Below, piece by piece: positions 1 to 8,203 of a DNA stretch of 64,000 bases. The notes beneath the pieces are model-generated. The model worked only from the letters and a program-made list of their open reading frames with translations. It was not told where the DNA came from and made no database searches. The stretch's first letter is position 1; each line of letters opens with the position of its first letter. A program made the translations under genes and the position numbers. The DNA comes from an uncultured Porphyromonadaceae bacterium (GTDB lineage: Bacteria > Bacteroidota > Bacteroidia > Bacteroidales > UBA11471): NCBI GenBank assembly GCA_900547555.1, contig URHG01000003.1, positions 59,715-123,714 on the forward strand, in the 5' to 3' direction.

Positions 1-1
1 G

Positions 2-454
2 TACTATTGTTTCGGTTGTGCCCCCAACAATGAAGCCGGCGTAAAAATGGAATTTTATGAAGACGGCGACGATGTGGTAAGTATTTGGAAGCCGGAGGCC
101 AAATATCAAGGCTGGATCAATACCCTGCATGGAGGCATACAAGCGGTTTTGCTCGATGAAATATGCGCATGGGTCATTCTACGGAAATTGCAAACGACCG
201 GTGTAACATCGAAAATGGAAACTCGCTATATGAAGTCGATCGATACGACCGACCCGTACGTTACATTACGCGCCCATATCGTCGAGCAAAAACGGAACAT
301 CATTATTCTCGAAGCAACGATATGTAATTGTAAGGGTGAATTGTGTACCAAAGCCGTATGTACTTACTTCACTTTCGCTCCGGAAAAAGCTCACAGTGAA
401 ATGCAATTTCTCGGTTGTGAAACCGATAGTGAAGAGGTCGATCCTCTACCTTAA
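2..454 (+). CDS. PaaI-type hotdog thioesterase, 5'-truncated by window edge
   Basis: Likely a hotdog-fold thioesterase of the PaaI/YbgC superfamily that hydrolyses acyl-CoA or related thioesters in the cytoplasm. The reading frame is open from base 2, so the gene starts before the window. The visible protein begins with a CFGCAPNNEAGVKMEF segment, the usual N-terminal motif of Bacteroidales members, followed by QGWINTLHGGIQAVLLDE, the hotdog HGG segment with its catalytic acidic residue. An internal ATG at 47 is not the true start, because the conserved CFGC motif lies upstream of it. The substrate cannot be told from sequence. The next gene converges from the minus strand beyond a repeat-rich gap. 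Confidence 0.85.
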   Translation, partial: YYCFGCAPNNEAGVKMEFYEDGDDVVSIWKPEAKYQGWINTLHGGIQAVLLDEICAWVILRKLQTTGVTSKMETRYMKSIDTTDPYVTLRAHIVEQKRNIIILEATICNCKGELCTKAVCTYFTFAPEKAHSEMQFLGCETDSEEVDPLP

Positions 455-565
455 ACACACGGCTTGAAGGTCGCTTACATACAACCTTTTACTCTGCCTG
501 CAATTGGCTTTTCATCACTCAAAAGACTCCGTGAGACTCCGCTCATTCGACCGAAATGGCAGGCT

Positions 566-882
566 TGTCATTCTGAATGCCGCGTAAACGGAATGAAGAA
601 TACCAAGTCAAGTGCAATGTCATTCTGAACGGAACGCAGTGAAGTGAAGAATCCCTATCCGACGATCAGAGATTCCTCATATACGTTCGGAATGACAACG
701 ACTGTCATTCCGAGGTGCGGAGCGCCGAAGAATCTCAACCGATGAATTAGGTTGTCATGCTGAGCGATAGCGAAGCATCTCCGCCTAAACGAGCAAAAGC
801 ATGAGATCCCTCACACCGCCCGCGACGGGTTCGGGATGACATAGAGATTCCTCGTCGACCCATCGGCCTCGCTCGGAATGAT
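566..882. repeat. Cluster of about seven degenerate TGTCATTC...GAAGAATCT repeats
   Basis: The 455-1052 gap holds no gene. It contains at least seven related units of about 30-40 bp: direct at about 566-604, 618-654, 703-736 and 753-780; inverted at about 668-696, 803-841 and 843-882. The shared core is TGTCATTCTGAgcg, a variable GC-rich middle often with an imperfect palindrome, then GAAGAATCt. Similar intergenic repeats are common in Bacteroidetes genomes. They carry no coding capacity and resemble REP/MITE-type elements. A further copy lies at about 12046-12084. Confidence 0.8.
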
Positions 883-1052
883 ATAAAAAAACACCATCGC
901 TTCAAGAAGCAAAATACAGAGGATTCTCCAAGTAAGGCGCGTCTTTAAAGACACTCATGCCTGATCTTATCGTCGATACATACATGTAAAAAACATACAA
1001 TTATCCGATAAAATCTTCACGATCGACACCCGGTACAAAACAACTAAAAACG

Positions 1053-1083
1053 AAAACCCGCTTTCTCAATGAAAGCGGGTTTT
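1053..1083 (-). terminator. Rho-independent terminator of the glycosyl-phosphotransferase gene
   Basis: Perfect 13-bp stem AAAACCCGCTTTC / GAAAGCGGGTTTT with a 5-nt loop. On the minus strand it is followed by T-rich sequence. It lies 27 bp beyond the stop of the minus-strand gene. The A/T flanks could let it act in both directions. Confidence 0.85.
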
Positions 1084-1109
1084 CCAATTCCTTCTTCAAT
1101 GCAATTATC

Positions 1110-2519
1110 CTAATAGGCTTTTTCTTCGCCATGAATCATATTGGTTGCTGTCTTGATCATGATACGAATATCGAGCCAAAAGTTCCAATGCTCGATATAC
1201 CAAATATCGGCCTGTACCCGACCGGCCATTTCCGAGAGCTCTCTTGTTTCTCCTCGAAACCCATTGACCTGAGCCCAACCGGTAATACCGGGCTTGACAA
1301 AATGACGCACCATGTAACGGTCGATAAGACGGGCATACTCTTCATTGTGTTTGAGCATGTGCGGACGCGGACCGACCAAACTCATATCGCCCTTGAATAC
1401 ATTTATAAACTGAGGTAACTCATCGAGGTTGGTTCGACGTAAAAAGTCTCCCACTTTGGTTTTGCGGGGATCGTCTTTCGTTGCCTGCAAAGTATCGCTT
1501 TGGGCATTGACCTTCATACTGCGGAACTTTATACATTCGAAAACTTTTCCGTCCAACCCGTTCCGTTTCTGCTTAAAATAAACTGGCCCCTTCGACGACA
1601 ATTTAATGGCGATTCCCACGAAAATATAAATAAACGGATATATCGTACACAGGAAAAGCCCCGAAACGATAATATCGAAAAGACGCTTTTCAAAGCGTTT
1701 GCCGGGGCTGCTCAACGGTTCGCGCCGTATGGCCAACACGACAACATCATCGAATGTTTCCATGACCATATTTCGTTTCAGGTAATTACGCAAATTGGGA
1801 ACACTGTAAAACCGTATGAGATTCCCTTCGCAATAATCGATTATAGGCAATATATCATTGGCTCTGTTCGACGTCAATCCGCAATATACCTCCCCTATAT
1901 TTTTATGGTCTCCCAACCACGGTAAAGCATCGGCGACATTACCCAACCTTACAACGCCCGAAGGAAATCCGACCAACTCTTTATCCGAAAACACTCCGAT
2001 GAGATTATATCCCATAAACGAGACTTGCATCATTTGAGCAATCTCTTTCAGGTTATCACCTTCCCCGACAATCACCACATTGACGATATCCCGCCGTCTG
2101 ATTCGTAAATTCTGAACCACTCGACGCAAAAACAGACGTTCGAGAGAGAGAAATATAAATAACAATACATAATAAATCGCCATGATTTTCCATGACCGGG
2201 ACAAAGTCATGTTCATATAGGAAAGAAAAGCGATGATGAGAAAATGGTCGACAACGACACGCACGACCCTCGCCAAAACATTCTCGGCCCGTACAATACG
2301 GTTGAACAAAACAACTCCTGCCAACTTATAGCAAATGATATAAAAAACATTCACCGCAATCCAATAATGCGGATCGGTAAGATCGAGAATATGCCACGAC
2401 AAACAATCGCTTAATGCATAAAGCGCCCAATACAAACCGTTCACGACAAGCAGGTCGGCAAACAATACAATAAGTTTGTAATACGGATAATTCCGTGTCG
2501 ACGAGTAACTGTTGAGCAT
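1110..2519 (-). CDS. Undecaprenyl-phosphate sugar phosphotransferase (WcaJ/TIGR03023-like)
   Basis: Integral membrane polyprenyl-glycosylphosphotransferase, 469 aa, that would load the first sugar-1-phosphate onto undecaprenyl phosphate to start capsule or exopolysaccharide synthesis. The N-terminal third has several hydrophobic segments, followed by a Rossmann-like middle part (VVIVGEGDN near residue 150). The C-terminal catalytic domain carries the family motifs KRLFDIIVSG, FKQKRNGLDGKVF, KFRSM, RRTNLDELPQFINVFKGDMS, VGPRPH and KPGITGWAQVNG. The gene stands alone with its own terminator and no neighbouring glycosyltransferases, so it probably serves a polysaccharide locus elsewhere. The exact sugar is not visible. 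Confidence 0.9.
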   Translation of the reverse strand: MLNSYSSTRNYPYYKLIVLFADLLVVNGLYWALYALSDCLSWHILDLTDPHYWIAVNVFYIICYKLAGVVLFNRIVRAENVLARVVRVVVDHFLIIAFLSYMNMTLSRSWKIMAIYYVLLFIFLSLERLFLRRVVQNLRIRRRDIVNVVIVGEGDNLKEIAQMMQVSFMGYNLIGVFSDKELVGFPSGVVRLGNVADALPWLGDHKNIGEVYCGLTSNRANDILPIIDYCEGNLIRFYSVPNLRNYLKRNMVMETFDDVVVLAIRREPLSSPGKRFEKRLFDIIVSGLFLCTIYPFIYIFVGIAIKLSSKGPVYFKQKRNGLDGKVFECIKFRSMKVNAQSDTLQATKDDPRKTKVGDFLRRTNLDELPQFINVFKGDMSLVGPRPHMLKHNEEYARLIDRYMVRHFVKPGITGWAQVNGFRGETRELSEMAGRVQADIWYIEHWNFWLDIRIMIKTATNMIHGEEKAY

Positions 2520-3139
2520 ACGTTTAGTTTTTGTTCGTTATTTCTCCGTCCCGGGTTATCTCCTTTCCAAGACAGATATTCTTTTCATTCTATTAAATCC
2601 TACACTTATAACCATAAAACAATATGGTTGTTCCTCTTTCCCTAAATACAGATACCCGACTACACCGAATGCTTCCGTCGAAGCATTATATACCACACAT
2701 TCAGCACTCCACGTTTTTCCCAATATAAATATCTGCAAATAATAGAGCAAAAATACAAATCAAAAGAGATTTTTACAAGAATCGTCCCCTTTATTTTTAT
2801 AAAAACTGTTTTTCATACCATTCCGAAAAGCTCGTAAAGGCAACCAAACGATGAAAGAAACCTCCTTATTTTTAACAATATGGATTCTCTTTTTCGGGGA
2901 AAAGCCCCTTTCGAGGTATCTGCTGGAAACAAATTTAATAAAAAAGAGACTTCTAAAAGTCGAAAAATGTATAAAGCTTAGCCCATAATACAAGGAATGT
3001 ATGGTACTTTCGGAATAAATTCCTATCTTAGCTACATATCTGTTCTCCATATCATAAAGAACGGATCTATAAAAATGTAGAACCGGACTATCCTGACGGA
3101 AACTCTAAGCCGGTTCGTCCACAAAAAATACTCGCAATT
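2520..3139. other. Divergent intergenic region without a gene
   Basis: This 620-bp AT-rich gap separates the divergent sugar phosphotransferase and kinase genes. The short open frames in it have no recognisable content. It holds a probable minus-strand promoter at 2748-2779 and, for the plus-strand gene, only a weak -7-like TATCTTAG at 3024-3031. Nothing else was seen. Confidence 0.5.
2748..2779 (-). promoter_or_regulatory. Predicted Bacteroidetes promoter for the sugar phosphotransferase
   Basis: On the minus strand the -33 element is CTTG (one mismatch to TTTG), then 20 bp, then the -7 element TATTTTTG, which matches TAnnTTTG. The spacing equals that of the best promoters in the window. 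It would give a 5' UTR of about 220 nt. Confidence 0.45.
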
Positions 3140-4816
3140 ATGGGAAATCAAGTAGAAATCATCTGTAAAAATAACGGAAAAACCCTTCTCGTCGATGAAG
3201 GGACAGCTCTTATCGACATATATAAAACAGCCGGTGTAGAGCTGCCGTATCAGGTCTTATGCGCACAAGTAAATAACCGTACCCGGGATTTGTCATACCG
3301 GGTGTATCAACCCAAACAGGTCATGTTTGCGGACGCCTCGCACATCATGGGTATGCGCATGTACATACGCTCGCTCTGCTTCATCCTATACAAAGCGGTT
3401 ACTGAACTGTTTCCCGGGACACGCCTCCGCATCGAACATTCGGTCTCGAACGGCTATTTCTGTTGTCTGAACCAACGGGAAGAAATACCCCATGACACCG
3501 TGAAATTACTGAAAGAACGCATGCGCGAAATCATTAGGCGGGATCTGCCGTTCGAGCGCATACAATCGACAGCCGAAGTCGCCGCAGAACATTTCAGGGG
3601 ACAGGATATGAGCGATAAGATAGACCTCATAGAAACACTGCACCCCCTTTATGCAACGTATTACAAACTCGGGAATCTGTACGACGTATATTACGAATAC
3701 CTGTTGCCGTCGACGGGATACCTGAAAGTTTTCGACCTCATAAAATACCACGACGGCATGTTGCTCATACCGCCCAAAAGAAAAAATCCCGATGAGTTAT
3801 CAGAGGTCGTCCCACAAGATAAAATGTTCAATGTATTCAAAGACAACCTGAAAATAAGTGAAATCGTGGGCCTGAACAATGTCGGGGATATGAATCGTGC
3901 CATATTGCGCCATACATCGGGCGACCTGATAAAAGTTACCGAGGCTTTGCATGAAAAACAGATTTCCCGCATAGCCGACCAAATTACCGCCCGGCATAAC
4001 AGCCAAGAAGGTGGCGCCCGCATCATTCTCATCTCCGGTCCTTCGTCGTCGGGGAAAACGACTTTTTCCAAAAGGTTGTCGATACAGCTCATGACCAATC
4101 TGCTGATACCTATCACTATATCGCTCGACAACTATTTCCTCGATCGGGAACAAACTCCCCGGGACGAGAACGGCGACTACGACTACGAATCATTATACGC
4201 TCTCGATTTGGAATTATTCAACCGGCAACTCAATGATTTATTACAAGGAAAAGAGGTAAGCCTGCCCACTTATAATTTCGAGACCGGGAAAAAAGAGTAT
4301 CGGGGCAACACATTAAAGATGAAAGATTCGGACGTTTTGGTTCTGGAAGGCATACATGCCCTGAATCCCGCACTGACCCCGAATATCGAGGAACGTCAAA
4401 AATTCCTCATCTACGTATCGGCCCTGACCACCCTCTCCATCGATGACCACAGTTGGATACCGACTGCCGACAACCGCCTGCTGCGACGCATCATCAGAGA
4501 CGTAAAATACAGGGGTACATCGGCACAAAAAACCATAGCCCGCTGGGCCAGTGTGCGGGCCGGTGAAGAGAAATGGATTTTTCCCTATCAGGAAAACGCC
4601 GATGCCATGTTCAATTCTTCTCTGCTATTCGAATTGGCTGTCATCAAGCAGCAGGCCGTACCGGCCCTGATGTCGGTTCCCGAAAACAGTTCCGAATACG
4701 ACACGGCAAAACATTTGTTAAAACAACTCTATTATTTTCTCCCGCTCGAAGAAAATGAAATACCTTCGACCTCGCTTTTACGAGAATTCCTCGGAGGCAG
4801 CAGTTTCATTTATTAA
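3140..4816 (+). CDS. TGS-domain uridine kinase/phosphoribulokinase-like nucleoside kinase
   Basis: A 558-aa cytosolic kinase. The N-terminal ~60 residues look like a TGS domain. The middle is similar to the threonyl-tRNA synthetase second additional domain, and the C-terminal half is a P-loop kinase of the uridine kinase/PRK family. Walker A is GPSSSGKTTF (about residue 305), followed by SLDNYFLDRE and LEGIHALNP, the typical nucleotide and substrate-binding segments. This architecture is common in Bacteroidales and Clostridia and is annotated as nucleoside kinase, but the physiological substrate is not established. The stop is 9 bp before the next ATG, so it is probably co-transcribed with the HAD phosphatase. 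Confidence 0.85.
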   Translation: MGNQVEIICKNNGKTLLVDEGTALIDIYKTAGVELPYQVLCAQVNNRTRDLSYRVYQPKQVMFADASHIMGMRMYIRSLCFILYKAVTELFPGTRLRIEHSVSNGYFCCLNQREEIPHDTVKLLKERMREIIRRDLPFERIQSTAEVAAEHFRGQDMSDKIDLIETLHPLYATYYKLGNLYDVYYEYLLPSTGYLKVFDLIKYHDGMLLIPPKRKNPDELSEVVPQDKMFNVFKDNLKISEIVGLNNVGDMNRAILRHTSGDLIKVTEALHEKQISRIADQITARHNSQEGGARIILISGPSSSGKTTFSKRLSIQLMTNLLIPITISLDNYFLDREQTPRDENGDYDYESLYALDLELFNRQLNDLLQGKEVSLPTYNFETGKKEYRGNTLKMKDSDVLVLEGIHALNPALTPNIEERQKFLIYVSALTTLSIDDHSWIPTADNRLLRRIIRDVKYRGTSAQKTIARWASVRAGEEKWIFPYQENADAMFNSSLLFELAVIKQQAVPALMSVPENSSEYDTAKHLLKQLYYFLPLEENEIPSTSLLREFLGGSSFIY

Positions 4817-4825
4817 AAACGGATT

Positions 4826-5455
4826 ATGCGTACAGATATAGATGCCGTATTTACCGACTTCGGAGGTGTTCTCCTCCATTTGGACTTCAATCGGTGTTTC
4901 GATGCATTCCATCGGCTGGGAGTGGAAACACCGAAAGAAATACTTTTCAAGTCTCCCGAATTTGTCCACCTGATGCGAAACCTCGAAACAGGACAAATAG
5001 AAGGCGAAGATTTTTTCAACGGCTTACGGGACTTATTACATATCCGTGCCGATAATACCCAGATACGTTCGGCATGGAATACGATCATCGGAACCATACC
5101 CGAATATAAACTGAAAGTCTTGCGCGAAATACGCCGGCACCACCAGCTCTATATGGTCAGCAACACCAATGCTCCGCATTTCGACTACACCCGTCAAATC
5201 CTTTTCCGAGAAGACGGGCTGACGGTAGACGATTACTTCGACAAGCTCTATTTATCCCACGAAATCCATGCAGTAAAGCCAGAAGCAGAATTCTACCTCA
5301 AAATTCTGAACGACAGCGGCGAAAATCCGTCGAGAAGTATTTTTCTCGACGATCTTCCCGCCAACATACAGGGTGCCGAGAAAGCGGGGTTCAAAGCATA
5401 TCTGATCGATCCAGAGGAAGATCTGAGGAAAAAGATAACGGAAATATTGGCATAA
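4826..5455 (+). CDS. HAD-superfamily (subclass IA) phosphatase
   Basis: A 209-aa haloacid-dehalogenase-like hydrolase. Motif I is TDFGGVLLHLD, with the nucleophile Asp and a Gly in place of the usual second Asp, as in YihX-like sugar phosphatases. Motif II is the SNTN stretch, motif III the Lys of KPEAEFY, and motif IV FLDDLPANIQGAEKAG. An alpha-helical cap lies between motifs I and II. Likely a cytosolic small-molecule phosphatase, possibly for a hexose phosphate or nucleotide. Its position between a nucleoside kinase and rpoN gives no firm substrate clue. Confidence 0.88.
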   Translation: MRTDIDAVFTDFGGVLLHLDFNRCFDAFHRLGVETPKEILFKSPEFVHLMRNLETGQIEGEDFFNGLRDLLHIRADNTQIRSAWNTIIGTIPEYKLKVLREIRRHHQLYMVSNTNAPHFDYTRQILFREDGLTVDDYFDKLYLSHEIHAVKPEAEFYLKILNDSGENPSRSIFLDDLPANIQGAEKAGFKAYLIDPEEDLRKKITEILA

Positions 5456-5510
5456 TAGGAGAAAATGAGCTATCTTCGTTTTCGGAATAGAATCACAGAG
5501 AAGCGCTGCC

Positions 5511-6971
5511 ATGCTCAAGCAAGAACAAAAATTACAACAACGACAGACCTTATCTCCTCAACAAATACAGGCGATACGTCTTCTCGAATTGCCGGAGATA
5601 GAGCTGGAAGAGCAAATCAAACAAGAACTCATCGACAATCCCGCTCTCGATGAAGGAGAAGAACATACCTCACCCGAAGATGAAGGCGATACGACATCGG
5701 AAGGTAATGAAGATTCTTCTTCGGACGAAAGCGCCGAAGATTTGATGATGGGCGACTATAACAATAACGACGAAATACCGTCATATCTCGATCGGGAACT
5801 GCCGGGAGAAAACTCGCCCCGCGAAGAAATTCCCGTTTCGGGTGGTACGACCTTCCACGATTATTTGCTGGAACAGCTGTACCTGAGAGACCTCTCTGAC
5901 CAAGACAAACAAGTTGCCGAATACATTATCGGAAACATCGACGATAACGGATATTTACAACGCACCCTACCGGCTATATCGGACGATTTGATGTTCCAAG
6001 TAGGACTCGACATACGGGTCGAAAAACTGGGAGAGCTTCTACAAATCATTCAAGACTTCGACCCCGCCGGCGTGGGAGCATCGGACTTGCAGGAATGCTT
6101 GAAACTCCAACTCGAACGCCGACGCGGAACAACCGCAGCTCAACTGGCCTATGAAATTATAGATAAGGCATTCGAAGCATTCGGCAAGCGGCATTACGAA
6201 AAGATACAGCGTCAATTCAACATATCCGAATCCGACCTGAAAGCCGCCATACAAGAAATATCCCTACTCAACCCCAAGCCGGGAAGCAGTTGGAACGATT
6301 CGTTCTCGGAAAGCATGACTCATATCAGCCCCGATTTTATCGTCGACGAAAACGACGGCGAACTTGTTTTATCATTAAACAACAGCAATATTCCCGCATT
6401 ACGCATAAGCCGCAACTATAACGAGATGCTGAGCGACTATACGGGAAACAAAGCCAATCAGACACGCGAAAAACGAGATGCGCTCCTATTTATCAAGCAA
6501 AAAATAGACTCGGCACAATCATTTATCAACGCCATACAACAAAGGCAACAGACTTTATTGGCAACCATGCAGGCCATACTCGACCGGCAACGGGAGTTTT
6601 TCCTTACAGGAGACGAAAGCCGTCTGCGCCCCATGATTTTGCGCGATATTGCCGAACAGACGGGCTATGACATATCGACCATCTCCCGCGCAACGAGTAA
6701 TAAATATGTACAGACCCAGTTCGGAATATATCCGTTGAAATATTTCTTTTCGGAATCGATGCAAAATGAGTCGGGAGAAGAATTTTCGTCTCGGGAAATC
6801 AAAAAGATATTACAAGAAAGCATAGCAAACGAAGATAAACGCACTCCGCTTACCGATGACAAACTGTGCGAACTACTGAAAGAGCAAGGCTATGCCATAG
6901 CCCGACGCACCGTAGCCAAATACCGGGAACAGTTGGGATTGCCTGTTGCCCGTTTGAGAAAAGTCATATAA
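5511..6971 (+). CDS. rpoN: RNA polymerase sigma-54 factor
   Basis: Complete 486-aa sigma-54. Region I begins MLKQEQKLQQRQTLSPQQIQ, the glutamine-rich activator-interacting part. It is followed by a strongly acidic region II (about residues 50-90), the core-binding domain, the helix-turn-helix region and, near the C-terminus, the diagnostic RpoN box ARRTVAKYRE. It binds -24/-12 promoters and needs an AAA+ activator; none is encoded in this window. A TATCTTCG -7-like element at 5471-5478 lies just upstream, so the gene may have its own start as well as read-through from the HAD gene. The stop is 9 bp before the next ATG. Confidence 0.97.
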   Translation: MLKQEQKLQQRQTLSPQQIQAIRLLELPEIELEEQIKQELIDNPALDEGEEHTSPEDEGDTTSEGNEDSSSDESAEDLMMGDYNNNDEIPSYLDRELPGENSPREEIPVSGGTTFHDYLLEQLYLRDLSDQDKQVAEYIIGNIDDNGYLQRTLPAISDDLMFQVGLDIRVEKLGELLQIIQDFDPAGVGASDLQECLKLQLERRRGTTAAQLAYEIIDKAFEAFGKRHYEKIQRQFNISESDLKAAIQEISLLNPKPGSSWNDSFSESMTHISPDFIVDENDGELVLSLNNSNIPALRISRNYNEMLSDYTGNKANQTREKRDALLFIKQKIDSAQSFINAIQQRQQTLLATMQAILDRQREFFLTGDESRLRPMILRDIAEQTGYDISTISRATSNKYVQTQFGIYPLKYFFSESMQNESGEEFSSREIKKILQESIANEDKRTPLTDDKLCELLKEQGYAIARRTVAKYREQLGLPVARLRKVI

Positions 6972-6980
6972 TATTGCGAC

Positions 6981-7604
6981 ATGAAAAAATCGGCACAAAT
7001 ACTATCTGTCATATTTCACCCTTACCTCCTGCCCCTTTACGGCGGGGCCCTGATCGTATCGTACAGTTTTCTCGAAATACTCCCCGTCTCGATCAGACTA
7101 CTCATCGTCAGCGGGATTTTTCTCTTTTCGGGAATTCTACCCATGCTGTTCCACCTTACCCTTTCGCTGTTCTATCTGAACAAAAGTGAAAAGAAACCGT
7201 ATGTACGGCTTACCGAAATCCTGCTATACACCGTATTTCTCGTCTTCGCCGCCATATATCTGCATAAACTCAATCTGCCGTACTGGACACAAGGATACTT
7301 GGCCGGTGCAGCATTATCTTCGGCACTTACATGGATTATCAATATCTCGGGCTGGCGCATCAGTTTCTTTATGAACAGTCTGGGGGCTTTAATGGGACTG
7401 GTTGTCATGATGTCTCTCGTACACTCCCCCATACCCATAGGCCCGTTTATCGCTCTGATAGTCATTACGGGTGTGATGGGCACCGCCCGCCAACTGCTCG
7501 ACCGAAATACAGTCGCCCAAATCATGACCGGCTGGATATGCGGCCTCATCTGCGTTCTTCTTGTAACTCAACTTTTCCGATATAATTTATTTTCATTTAC
7601 ATAA
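6981..7604 (+). CDS. PAP2-like integral membrane protein, catalytic motifs degenerate
   Basis: A 207-aa protein with about six hydrophobic helices and no signal peptide. Its C-terminal half recalls small PAP2-type membrane proteins of Bacteroidetes: NSLGALMG occupies the place of the PSGH motif and ARQLLDRNTVAQIMTGW that of the SRxxxxxHxxxD motif. The catalytic histidines are not evident, so phosphatase activity is doubtful. It lies 9 bp after rpoN and 9 bp before purE, so it probably shares their transcript. Function unknown. Confidence 0.6.
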   Translation: MKKSAQILSVIFHPYLLPLYGGALIVSYSFLEILPVSIRLLIVSGIFLFSGILPMLFHLTLSLFYLNKSEKKPYVRLTEILLYTVFLVFAAIYLHKLNLPYWTQGYLAGAALSSALTWIINISGWRISFFMNSLGALMGLVVMMSLVHSPIPIGPFIALIVITGVMGTARQLLDRNTVAQIMTGWICGLICVLLVTQLFRYNLFSFT

Positions 7605-7613
7605 ACACACAAT

Positions 7614-8120
7614 ATGAATCCTATCGTAAGTATTATCATGGGCAGCACTTCCGACCTGCCTATTATGGAAAAAGCCGCTCAACTGCTGAATGATTTCGAA
7701 ATTCCTTTCGAAATGAACGCTTTATCGGCGCACCGCACTCCCGAAGAAGTGGAAACATTCGCTAAAAACGCCGAAGCTCGCGGAATAAAAGTAATCATTG
7801 CCGCCGCCGGCATGGCCGCTCACTTACCGGGTGTCATTGCGGCATCGACCCCACTGCCTGTCATCGGAGTTCCTATCAATTCGACACTCGACGGTATGGA
7901 CGCACTTCTCGCTATCGTACAGATGCCTCCGGGAATACCGGTTGCGACCGTAGGTATCAACGGCGCTCTCAATGCCGCTATTTTGGCTGTGCAAATGCTT
8001 TCTCTCGGAGATGAACAACTTGCCGGGAAATTGAAAAACTACAAAAAAGGGCTGGCTAAGAAAATCGTCGAGGCCAATGAAAAACTCGCCCAAGTAAAAT
8101 ACGCATTCAAAACCAATTGA
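7614..8120 (+). CDS. purE: N5-carboxyaminoimidazole ribonucleotide mutase
   Basis: A 168-aa class I PurE of purine biosynthesis that converts N5-CAIR to CAIR in the cytoplasm. Family motifs visible: IMGSTSDLPIM near the N-terminus, the active-site SAHRTPEEV, and AAAGMAAHLPGVIAA. Length is as expected. No purK is next to it. It is followed by a strong terminator, so it ends the rpoN-PAP2-like-purE unit. Confidence 0.96.
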   Translation: MNPIVSIIMGSTSDLPIMEKAAQLLNDFEIPFEMNALSAHRTPEEVETFAKNAEARGIKVIIAAAGMAAHLPGVIAASTPLPVIGVPINSTLDGMDALLAIVQMPPGIPVATVGINGALNAAILAVQMLSLGDEQLAGKLKNYKKGLAKKIVEANEKLAQVKYAFKTN

Positions 8121-8131
8121 TTCAGAACCCT

Positions 8132-8192
8132 CGATTGCCGATTTCGGGAGATGGTTTTTCGTCGGACATCTCCCGGCCGGCAATCGTTTTTT
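8132..8192 (+). terminator. Rho-independent terminator after purE
   Basis: Two-part stem: CGATTGCCG (8132-8140) pairs with CGGCAATCG (8178-8186) and GGGAGATG (8146-8153) with CATCTCCC (8167-8174), followed by six T. It ends 12 bp before the ispG start codon, so ispG cannot rely on read-through from purE. Confidence 0.85.
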
Positions 8193-8199
8193 ACATTTG
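8192..8199 (+). promoter_or_regulatory. Possible -7 element of ispG (near-leaderless)
   Basis: TACATTTG matches the Bacteroidetes -7 consensus TAnnTTTG exactly and ends 4 nt before the ispG ATG. No TTTG is found at the expected -33 position, so it is a weaker call than the other promoters. Confidence 0.35.
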
Positions 8200-8203
8200 C
8201 GCT

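Noticed and set aside
566..882. CRISPR array reading of the repeat cluster
   Set aside because: Units are in both orientations, of variable spacing and sequence, and there are no cas genes.
2556..3050. Short minus-strand frames (2556-2750, 2760-3050) in the divergent gap
   Set aside because: No ribosome-binding site, no family resemblance and overlap with promoter-like sequence.
8117..8203. N-terminal extension of IspG from TTG at 8117
   Set aside because: The stretch is the terminator hairpin after purE, and IspG homologues begin near MDLFNYHRR.
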